Positions 1 to 6,681 of a stretch of 64,000 nucleotides of DNA are shown in pieces; position 1 is the first letter of the stretch; every line of letters begins with the position of its first letter. The translations under genes and the position numbers were made by a program. The notes beneath the pieces were generated by a model. That model searched no databases and was not told where the DNA came from. It was given only the letters and a program-made list of their open reading frames with translations. The stretch comes from Bacteroidota bacterium (GTDB taxonomy: Bacteria; Bacteroidota; Bacteroidia; B-17B0; Aurantibacillaceae): assembly GCA_018267825.1 (NCBI GenBank), contig JAFDXR010000013.1, positions 260,070-324,069 of the forward strand, read 5' to 3'.

Positions 1-339
1 AAGCTCGTGAACCTGATCGGCTTTTTGCCTGTATTCCATATCAGCAGTGGGTAATCCTTCGCGTAATGAATTGGTATAGATACGTGCCACTGATAATACC
101 TGACCTACATTATCATGTATTTCATGGCTTACGGTTTCAAATGTTTGTTCCTGAATCTCCATTTGTGTTTTCAGGATCTCGCGTTCAAAGACGTCTTTCA
201 TTTCCGTTTTCTCCTGCTGATACCGAAACCGTTTGCGCTGGTAAAACAGCAGAAAAGCCACAATGAAAATTACCAGCAACAGAAGGATCAGTGTTACCAC
301 AACAACCCCTACGATGGCATTTTCCTCGGTGATCTGCAT
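1..339 (-). CDS. Sensor histidine kinase, HisKA_3 type (C-terminus outside window)
   Basis: The first 113 codons are visible and the reading frame runs off the window at base 1. Residues 9-31 form one strongly hydrophobic membrane segment, followed by a basic and coiled-coil-like linker. The dimerisation and phosphoacceptor box HEIHDNVGQ follows, with His74 as the expected phosphorylation site; this is the HisKA_3 pattern of NarX/DesK-like kinases. The ATPase domain must lie beyond the window. The start lies 31 bases inside the upstream 7TM gene, so the two are probably translated together. The 7TM protein is the natural candidate for the sensing partner. The kinase family is clear; the signal is unknown. 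Confidence 0.85.
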   Translation of the reverse strand, partial: MQITEENAIVGVVVVTLILLLLVIFIVAFLLFYQRKRFRYQQEKTEMKDVFEREILKTQMEIQEQTFETVSHEIHDNVGQVLSVARIYTNSLREGLPTADMEYRQKADQVHEL

Positions 340-950
340 AAAAATGAAATAAGAATAAAGATATAATTAATGATAGCCAATACCATCACAATCACACCAA
401 ATTTTCTGGCCAGTGTAGCATTTCCGGCAGTAAACATATTAAAAGCCCAGAATGCGGCCAGGTGGCAGACATGATAAATAAGCAGGCCCGTACTGATCCA
501 GAATAAAGGCTCTCTGAAAACATTTGGCATTTCAGGATTCCTGAAAAGGCTCATGAAATAAAACAGGGCCAGTGGTACAAGGCACATACTGGAGGCCAGT
601 GCGGTGTAAAAATTGAATGTAGTCCCGCTGTAAAAATGTAGACTCAGCCAGAGAATTCCCATTGTTGAAACTGTAAAATACAGCCACGACCAGCGATTCA
701 TGAAATAGTAGCAGTAGACACAGGCAGGAAGAATATATTCGACGGGCATAAAAACATTAAACCACCATATATTACTTGGGTGTTCAATGGTAGTTACATA
801 ATGGCCACCCACTTCTTTCAGCATGATGAGGGTTACCGAAAATAAAATCAGGCGAATATAAGTGGGCTTCATCCTGTTGTAAAAGATGAAGCCCACAATG
901 ATCAGAATGAACTGAACTATAAAATACAAAATAGGAACTACTGATACCAT
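309..950 (-). CDS. Seven-transmembrane protein, likely sensor partner of the adjacent histidine kinase
   Basis: This 213-residue protein is almost wholly hydrophobic. I count seven likely membrane helices, roughly residues 4-24, 32-46, 62-82, 88-108, 113-135, 147-168 and 182-205, with a short basic C-terminus. There is no soluble domain and no catalytic motif that I recognise. Its 3' end overlaps the start of the histidine kinase gene by 31 bases, a strong sign of translational coupling. Small 7TM proteins placed before soluble or single-pass kinases occur in Bacteroidota and are assumed to supply the sensory module. That role is inference from context. Confidence 0.7.
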   Translation of the reverse strand: MVSVVPILYFIVQFILIIVGFIFYNRMKPTYIRLILFSVTLIMLKEVGGHYVTTIEHPSNIWWFNVFMPVEYILPACVYCYYFMNRWSWLYFTVSTMGILWLSLHFYSGTTFNFYTALASSMCLVPLALFYFMSLFRNPEMPNVFREPLFWISTGLLIYHVCHLAAFWAFNMFTAGNATLARKFGVIVMVLAIINYIFILISFLCRSPRKMPS

Positions 951-1037
951 TTAACGTGCCTGCATGTATAGTAAAAATAAAAAAACAAATGCATTTATAC
1001 TGTTCAATTCATCTGGTGTAAATGTAATTCCGGTAAA

Positions 1038-1541
1038 CTAGCTCAAACAGGTATGACACTGGTATGCATCATGTGCCAGATCTGAACTCGTATGATTGCA
1101 ATTCGGAGGACATAGCGTTGCATAATCCCGCTGGCTTTCTTCACCATTTGGTTTTCTGACAGTCAGGGCCGGTACAAGGCCTGTGTTTTCATCAATAATA
1201 TCGGCGTGTTTTCCTGTAATGGGCGTTCCGTTTCCATCCAATGCCTGTGTTGTAGATACAAGAATCGCATTATTGTACCCTTTGTAATCAATGCTACCTC
1301 CCGAAGGCATACTTGCCATATACGAATCGGTATGTACTCCAAAATAAATACGAACTCCCGAAAAAGCTTCTCTATCATCTACCTCAACAGTAGCACCATT
1401 TTCACGTAAAAAATCGATGACTTCACTGATTGGAAACCAAACGTAAACGCTTTCTTTCTTCAGATCCAAATCCGTCAGATGGTATTTATTTTTATACCCG
1501 TTTACCATTTTAACTAATGTTGTTTTGTCAATTTTTGCCAT
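1038..1541 (-). CDS. Hypothetical protein with Cys/His-rich C-terminal tail
   Basis: I do not recognise this 167-residue protein. I chose the ATG at 1541 (MAKIDKTTLV) over an upstream in-frame ATG at 1598, because the latter adds a Lys/Ile-rich stretch that looks untranslated and the sequence before 1541 is A/T-rich. The protein is soluble with no signal peptide. Its body is polar and mixed alpha/beta. The last 30 residues hold a Cys/His cluster, CPPNCNHT followed by YQCHTCLS, which could bind a metal or form disulfides. It is flanked upstream by a perfect 10-bp inverted repeat (1645-1679) that may be its operator. It stands alone, with 87 bases to the next gene. Confidence 0.6.
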   Translation of the reverse strand: MAKIDKTTLVKMVNGYKNKYHLTDLDLKKESVYVWFPISEVIDFLRENGATVEVDDREAFSGVRIYFGVHTDSYMASMPSGGSIDYKGYNNAILVSTTQALDGNGTPITGKHADIIDENTGLVPALTVRKPNGEESQRDYATLCPPNCNHTSSDLAHDAYQCHTCLS

Positions 1542-1644
1542 AATTTTTGTTTTAATTGTTAAACATTGATTTTTGATTAAAACTACGCCAAAAACCAATC
1601 GGTTTTACATCCGACAAAAAGCACAACAATTCCGTGATTTTGAC

Positions 1645-1679
1645 GTATCCCTTTCTTTATATTGATTCTAAAGGGATAC
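1645..1679. promoter_or_regulatory. 10-bp perfect inverted repeat upstream of the 167-aa gene
   Basis: GTATCCCTTT (1645-1654) and AAAGGGATAC (1670-1679) are exact reverse complements around a 15-base spacer. Neither direction shows a T-run after the stem, so it does not look like an intrinsic terminator. It lies about 100 bases upstream of the hypothetical gene at 1038-1541 and about 110 bases beyond the end of the MBL gene, so an operator or an mRNA hairpin is possible. Confidence 0.5.
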
Positions 1680-1790
1680 AGCACCTAAAAGAAAAATACT
1701 GATCGCCATAAAACGGGAAAAATACGGTATATCTGTACGTTATTTTCCGGGGTATAAATGAGACGAAATTCCTCTGAAAAAGAAATAAAT

Positions 1791-2618
1791 CTATTGGCTG
1801 AACAATGAGAGCTGTGATGCTTTTGTCTGAAGAACTCTATCATAAACTGCATCCCCGGAAATATGGTATACCTGGCTCTCTTCATAGCGTGATGCCACCG
1901 CTACATGCGTATCACCACAATGCTTCCGGAATAAATCAAGCACCAGTTGCGGGTCATTATTTTCGCGTGACAAATGAGAGAGTAATACATGACTCATATG
2001 CGCCGGTTTATGTTCCACAAACAAACGAAGCGCTTCATCATTCGACAAATGTCCATGCCCGCCGGAAATACGTTTCTTCAGATAATACGGATATGGCCCC
2101 TTATGCAGCATATCATCATCGTAGTTCGCTTCCAGAAAAGCAGCGTGACACTTGCTGAAATGGGAAATCAGATTATCACACACACGTCCCAGATCCGTAA
2201 AAACACCTATATGAATGTCATCTGCCGAAACGACAAAACTGTGTGGATCGCAGGCATCATGGTATTTTGAAAATGCCCTGATGCATAAAGAACCTGCCGT
2301 AACGGGTTCATCTCTCCTGTAAAAACGGATTTGCAAAGGGTCCACATGCCTTCCTGCATTGGACATCATAGCGTTGGTTATATATACCGGAAGATCGAAT
2401 TTTTTTGAAAGAACTGCCAGTCCGGCTATATGGTCCGTATGTTCATGTGAAACAAAAATCGCTCTGACCTTATGCATGTTCAAACCCAGGCGGGTCATCC
2501 GTTTCACGGTTTCGCGACACGAAATACCCGCATCGATCAATACAGCATCATGGGCGTTCCCCACATAATAGCAATTGCCGTTGCTGCCCGAATTGAGTGA
2601 TGCGATACTTAAGGCCAT
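1791..2618 (-). CDS. WalJ/YycJ-like metallo-beta-lactamase-fold hydrolase
   Basis: The 275-residue protein has the metallo-beta-lactamase signature FVSHEHTDH, with ligands His58, His60, Asp62 and His63, plus an early strand LIDAGISC typical of the fold. Later conserved Asp and His residues appear in VFTDLG, EANYDD and LLSHLSREN. This arrangement matches the YycJ/WalJ family of small cytoplasmic metallohydrolases, thought to act in nucleic-acid or stress-related processing. There is no signal peptide. The length is typical of the family. The gene stands apart from its neighbours by 70 bases or more on each side. The fold is certain; the substrate is not. Confidence 0.85.
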   Translation of the reverse strand: MALSIASLNSGSNGNCYYVGNAHDAVLIDAGISCRETVKRMTRLGLNMHKVRAIFVSHEHTDHIAGLAVLSKKFDLPVYITNAMMSNAGRHVDPLQIRFYRRDEPVTAGSLCIRAFSKYHDACDPHSFVVSADDIHIGVFTDLGRVCDNLISHFSKCHAAFLEANYDDDMLHKGPYPYYLKKRISGGHGHLSNDEALRLFVEHKPAHMSHVLLSHLSRENNDPQLVLDLFRKHCGDTHVAVASRYEESQVYHISGDAVYDRVLQTKASQLSLFSQ

Positions 2619-2688
2619 GAATAAAATTTAAAAGTTAAGCATTTCCTGAAGGCATCGGAAGACTAAAAAAACGAATTTATAAACACAC

Positions 2689-3906
2689 CTAATTTCCCTG
2701 GATTTTCACCCGTACATCGGGATGGTAATACCGGCAGCCATTGCCGTCGACCTCTTCCAGTCTGATGAGTCCCGGTTGATCATTCCATTTTACATGAATC
2801 ACCGCTTTATTCGGGTCACCCAGAATTTCGCATCCCTTTGGCACAGTCCATAAAAATGTCGAGTTCGTATCACTTCTGACGGTATAGGTCAGGTCCGTTT
2901 CACCGGGCTGTACGTCCCGCTTGCCTTCAATATTCCAGCCGGGCACAAGTCCGAATTCATAAGCCGTATAAAACGTGGAGTAGAAATTTTTATCGGTGCC
3001 AAACAATCCTTTTTTCCCGCCCTGATTCCGGCAAAAGCCCGGATCAACCGGCAAGGCATGCCCGAGATTATTAAACTCATATAAGAGCACCGCTTCCTTC
3101 CCTGCTTTATCAAGATAAGTCTTGCGTTTCACATCGTAATTTCCTGTATACGGATATTCCACAACATCAGGCACCGTATCGGTTTCATGCACAGCCGTCC
3201 ACTGCTTCATTATTTCTTTGGCTGCCCTGAAATTAACCACAGGATCATTCTTTCCATGAAATATAAGCACTTTTGGATATTCTCCTTTAAATGCAGGATT
3301 TTGCTCCACCACCACCCGCTTCCATTCTTCCGGTGTTTTGTCGGGCATGGCAATCATACTACCCATTGCCGAAAAATAATTCTCACCGGGTTTATAGGGT
3401 CCGCCTGCAAATATTGCAGCTGCTTTAAATAACTCCGGATAAGCAGCAATCATCACCACACTCATGGCTGCTCCTGCCGAAAGCCCTGTAACCGACACCT
3501 GCGAAGAGTCAATCGGGAAATGCTTCTTCATGTATTCGATCATCTCACGAATACTCTCCCCTTCGCCTTTACCGCGTTCAATTTCATTCATCTTAAACCA
3601 GTTAAAGCAATGCGAGGTGTTGTTGGTAATATGCTGCTGTGGAAATAAAAGATAGAACCCATACCGATCGGCCAGGTCACTCCAGCCAGTGAGCCGGTTC
3701 ACGGAGTTAGCTGTTTCTGAACAGCCATGCAACACCACAACCAGTGGCGCTTTGCCGGGCATAGGGTGTTGTGGGGCGTAATAAAACAAGGAGATATTTC
3801 CGGGATTAGCGCCAAAGCCCTGAACATGAATCAGGCTGTCTTTCTGTGCAAATGCATCAATAAAAGAAAACAGGAAACAGAATATTATAGCGTGACTTAC
3901 TCTCAT
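2689..3906 (-). CDS. Secreted PHB-depolymerase-family esterase with C-terminal Ig/PKD-like domain
   Basis: I take the start at 3906, giving 405 residues with a signal peptide over residues 1-20; an upstream ATG at 3945 only adds a polar leader. The alpha/beta-hydrolase core shows the oxyanion region VVVLHGC and the nucleophile motif GLSAG with Ser143, as in the extracellular polyhydroxyalkanoate-depolymerase and feruloyl-esterase family. A late Asp in FHGKNDPV and a His in LGHALP fit the catalytic triad. The last 90 residues look like an Ig or PKD-like fold and contain no clear T9SS sorting domain. Its ATG overlaps the stop of the preceding 60-residue gene as ATGA, so translation is probably coupled. 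Substrate not determined. Confidence 0.82.
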   Translation of the reverse strand: MRVSHAIIFCFLFSFIDAFAQKDSLIHVQGFGANPGNISLFYYAPQHPMPGKAPLVVVLHGCSETANSVNRLTGWSDLADRYGFYLLFPQQHITNNTSHCFNWFKMNEIERGKGEGESIREMIEYMKKHFPIDSSQVSVTGLSAGAAMSVVMIAAYPELFKAAAIFAGGPYKPGENYFSAMGSMIAMPDKTPEEWKRVVVEQNPAFKGEYPKVLIFHGKNDPVVNFRAAKEIMKQWTAVHETDTVPDVVEYPYTGNYDVKRKTYLDKAGKEAVLLYEFNNLGHALPVDPGFCRNQGGKKGLFGTDKNFYSTFYTAYEFGLVPGWNIEGKRDVQPGETDLTYTVRSDTNSTFLWTVPKGCEILGDPNKAVIHVKWNDQPGLIRLEEVDGNGCRYYHPDVRVKIQGN

Positions 3907-4085
3907 GATGATTTTGGCCTGATAAGTATTGCTATTAAAAAACACAATGCAAAAAAAGCAGCGGCCAGCTTACAGTAAAATACACCTGGCCAATGCATGA
4001 TTTTGAAAAGAATGCTTGCTAAAAAACAAAAAGCACCCAATGCTCCTGAAATAATACAGAGTGCTATTCTGATTTCTTTACGCAT
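3903..4085 (-). CDS. 60-aa two-helix membrane protein with GldL-like FKIMHWPG motif
   Basis: This small protein has two hydrophobic helices (about residues 8-26 and 37-55) joined by the motif FKIMHWPG. Almost the same motif sits between the two transmembrane helices of the gliding and T9SS motor protein GldL, and it recurs in small Bacteroidota membrane proteins. The gene begins one base after the stop of the carboxylase gene and its own stop overlaps the esterase start in an ATGA junction, so it is firmly inside an operon. The lack of a long cytoplasmic domain rules out a full GldL. Function unknown. Tight coupling on both sides makes a real gene very likely despite its size. Confidence 0.72.
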   Translation of the reverse strand: MRKEIRIALCIISGALGAFCFLASILFKIMHWPGVFYCKLAAAFFALCFLIAILIRPKSS

Positions 4086-4086
4086 C

Positions 4087-5715
4087 CTAGGTTTGCAGCA
4101 CGCCTACGTTGTACTGTTTGGTAATAGGTGCATGGTTTGCCATTTCAATACCCATGCTGATAACTTTACGTGTTTCAAGCGGATCGATAATAGCATCCAG
4201 CCACAGGCGCGAAGCCGCATAATATGGCGTGGTTTGCGAGTCGTAACGATCCTTTATCTTATTGAATAATTCGCTTTCTTTTTCTTCGGTAATTTCCTCG
4301 CCTTTTGCTTTAAGCGAAGCCACCTCGATCTGTACCAGTACTTTGGCGGCCTGCGCACCACCCATCACGGCAACCTGCGCTGTTGGCCAGCCCACAATGA
4401 GGCGTGGATCATAAGCTTTACCGCACATGGCATAATTGGCTGCGCCATAGCTGTTCCCGACAATCACTGTAAACTTAGGCACCACAGAATTACTCATGGC
4501 ATTTACCAGCTTAGCGCCGTCTTTAATAATACCACCATGTTCACTGCGCGATCCAACCATAAACCCGGTAGCATCCTGCAGAAATACGAGTGGAATTTTT
4601 TTCTGGTTGCAGTTCATAATGAAACGCGCTGCCTTATCGGCACTGTCGCTGTAAATCACACCACCAAACTGCATCTCGCCTTTCTTGCTCTTCACTACTT
4701 TGCGCTGATTAGCCACAATACCTACAGCCCAGCCATCGATACGGGCATAGCCGCAAATGATGCTTTTGCCATATAGTTCTTTATATTCATCAAGCTCACC
4801 GTTATCCACAAGGCGCTCAATAATTTCGTGCATGTCAAACTGTTTATCGCGGGCATCCGGCACAATGCCATAAATTTCTTTCGGGTCTTTCTTCGGTAAT
4901 GCAGGTGTTTTGCGGTCGAAACCTGCTTTATCATAATCACCTACTTTGCTCATGATATTGCGGATCCGGGTCAGGCAATCCGCATCGTCTTTACATTTGT
5001 AGTCTGTAACACCGCTGATTTCGCAATGCGTTGTAGCACCACCAAGCGTTTCATTATCGATGGTTTCTCCAACTGCAGCTTTCACCAGGTAGGAACCTGC
5101 CAGGAAAATAGAACCTGTTTTATCAACGATCATGGCTTCGTCGCTCATGATCGGTAAATAAGCACCACCGGCCACACAGCTTCCCATCACAGCAGCTATC
5201 TGCAGAATACCCATACTGCTCATGATCGCATTATTGCGGAAAATACGTCCGAAGTGTTCCTTGTCAGGAAATATTTCATCCTGCATCGGCAGGTAAACAC
5301 CGGCGCTGTCAACCAGGTAAATAATCGGTAATTTATTTTCCATCGCTATCTCCTGGGCACGCAGGTTTTTCTTACCGGTGATCGGAAACCAGGCACCGGC
5401 TTTCACCGTGGCATCATTGGCCACCACAATACATTGCTTACCGCTCACATAGCCTATCACAATCACAACACCTCCACCCGGGCAACCGCCATGTTCAGGG
5501 TACATTTCATAACCGGCAAAAGCGCCCATTTCAAAACGTGGCGTGTCTTTATCGAGTAAAAAATCAATGCGCTCGCGTGCCGACATTTTTCCCTGTTCAT
5601 GCAGTTTTTCAATGCGCGACTTCCCTCCACCGAGGTATATTTTTGCAAGTCGCTGCTCCATCTGGGAGATCAGGAGCTTCATTTTATCTTCGTTTTTGTT
5701 AAATTCCAAGTCCAT
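4087..5715 (-). CDS. Acyl-CoA carboxylase, carboxyltransferase (beta) subunit, methylcrotonyl-CoA carboxylase-like
   Basis: The 542-residue protein is a full-length carboxyltransferase that transfers CO2 from carboxybiotin to an acyl-CoA. It has both crotonase-like halves. The first carries VVANDATVKAG, LRAQEIA and VMGSCVAGGAYLP; the second carries GNSYGAANYAMCGKAYDPR and VMGGAQAAKVL. These motifs are closest to the methylcrotonyl-CoA carboxylase beta chain (leucine breakdown). Related branched or propionyl enzymes share them, so I give no symbol. The biotin-carrying alpha subunit is not in the window. It is the first gene of an operon with the 60-residue membrane protein and the esterase. 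Confidence 0.88.
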   Translation of the reverse strand: MDLEFNKNEDKMKLLISQMEQRLAKIYLGGGKSRIEKLHEQGKMSARERIDFLLDKDTPRFEMGAFAGYEMYPEHGGCPGGGVVIVIGYVSGKQCIVVANDATVKAGAWFPITGKKNLRAQEIAMENKLPIIYLVDSAGVYLPMQDEIFPDKEHFGRIFRNNAIMSSMGILQIAAVMGSCVAGGAYLPIMSDEAMIVDKTGSIFLAGSYLVKAAVGETIDNETLGGATTHCEISGVTDYKCKDDADCLTRIRNIMSKVGDYDKAGFDRKTPALPKKDPKEIYGIVPDARDKQFDMHEIIERLVDNGELDEYKELYGKSIICGYARIDGWAVGIVANQRKVVKSKKGEMQFGGVIYSDSADKAARFIMNCNQKKIPLVFLQDATGFMVGSRSEHGGIIKDGAKLVNAMSNSVVPKFTVIVGNSYGAANYAMCGKAYDPRLIVGWPTAQVAVMGGAQAAKVLVQIEVASLKAKGEEITEEKESELFNKIKDRYDSQTTPYYAASRLWLDAIIDPLETRKVISMGIEMANHAPITKQYNVGVLQT

Positions 5716-5817
5716 GGTTCAGTTTAAAACGCTAAATATAAATATTCGTTCCGAGTATCTGCCGACCCCTTTAAATAATTTCATTTAGAGTGAAAAATAG
5801 ACTTTTTCGGTCCGGTT

Positions 5818-5890
5818 TTTACCCATCTAAACCACTCATTCACTCCTTCAAAATGTTTTTTCACTCTTTCAACCATACACTTCACTCGTT
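5818..5890. repeat. 21-bp-phased TTCACTCnTT direct repeats between carboxylase and sigma-factor operons
   Basis: TTCACTCnTT begins at 5839, 5860 and 5881, exactly 21 bases apart, with a degenerate in-phase copy (TTTACCCAT) at 5818. Further TTCACTC cores occur at 5968 and, inverted, at 5788. The units lie in the 280-base divergent region upstream of both the carboxylase operon (minus) and the ECF sigma operon (plus). A 21-base spacing is two helical turns, as seen for direct-repeat sites of some response regulators. No coding sequence is visible in this region. Confidence 0.7.
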
Positions 5891-5995
5891 ATTTATGAAA
5901 ATTTTAGGCTTGATTATCAGGCTTTTAGATATTGACCTGAAAAATACAGGATTTGGCATGTAACTATTTCACTCAATACACATTATAAAGTCGTA

Positions 5996-6592
5996 ATGCA
6001 ACCAGAAGCAGCACATATGGATTATAACCCGCGATATCATCATACCGCCGTCCAATTGCAAGATGAGCAATTGATCATTGAAGCTGCCAAGGAAAACCCT
6101 GAACGCTTCGGGCCGATCTACGACAAATATTACAAGCAGATTTTCGGATACGTTTATCAGCGTATGGAAAGTAAAGATGCTGCCTTTGATCTTACCTCCC
6201 AGGTATTTTTGAAAGCACTCACCAACCTGCAGAAATACGAGTATAAAGGCGTGCCCTTTGCAAGCTGGCTGTACCGCATTGCACACAGCGAAGTCATGCA
6301 AAGTTTCCGCGACCAGAAATCGCAACGTACGATTAATGCCGATGTTGGCGACCTGCGCCATATCTGCGAGGAAGTGGAAGAAGCATACCGCGAAGAATAC
6401 CAGAGTATTGTTATGAAAATTGTGCGTGATCTGCCGGAAGAAGAATTACAATTGATCGAAATGCGTTTCTTTGAAAAAAGGCCATTCAAGGAAATCGCTG
6501 AAATCCTCAACCTGACAGAAACAAACGCTAAAGTAAAAATGTACCGGATACTGGAGCGTGTTAAAAAAACACTGGTCAAACGCAAAGAATAA
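5996..6592 (+). CDS. ECF-type RNA polymerase sigma-70 factor
   Basis: The 198-residue protein has region 2 at about residues 40-105 (GPIYDKYYKQIFGYV through SWLYRIAHSEVMQSF) and a region 4 helix-turn-helix near the C-terminus (IEMRFFEKRPFKEIAEIL). Regions 1 and 3 are absent, which defines the extracytoplasmic-function group. It would direct core polymerase to a dedicated set of promoters, probably in response to an envelope signal. It is followed by a membrane-anchored protein and an FGE-fold protein on the same strand, and preceded by the 21-bp-phased repeats. No typical FecR-like or zinc-binding anti-sigma factor is present, so the membrane protein next to it is the obvious candidate partner. 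Confidence 0.93.
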   Translation: MQPEAAHMDYNPRYHHTAVQLQDEQLIIEAAKENPERFGPIYDKYYKQIFGYVYQRMESKDAAFDLTSQVFLKALTNLQKYEYKGVPFASWLYRIAHSEVMQSFRDQKSQRTINADVGDLRHICEEVEEAYREEYQSIVMKIVRDLPEEELQLIEMRFFEKRPFKEIAEILNLTETNAKVKMYRILERVKKTLVKRKE

Positions 6593-6606
6593 CAGACTCA
6601 AAAAAA

Positions 6607-6651
6607 GCGCTCCGTGTTGCAGCATTTGCCGGCAAAAACAACACGGAGCGC
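6607..6651. promoter_or_regulatory. Intercistronic hairpin with nested palindrome
   Basis: A perfect 13-bp stem pairs 6607-6619 (GCGCTCCGTGTTG) with 6639-6651 (CAACACGGAGCGC). Its 19-base loop contains the palindrome TTTGCCGGCAAA (6625-6636), so a second inner helix can stack on the first. On the plus strand no T-run follows. On the minus strand six Ts follow, so the structure could terminate antisense transcription. It lies between the sigma-factor stop and the next start, and may lower expression of the downstream genes. Confidence 0.75.
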
Positions 6652-6681
6652 CAGATGAAAGAACTATCAAATAAGCTATAT

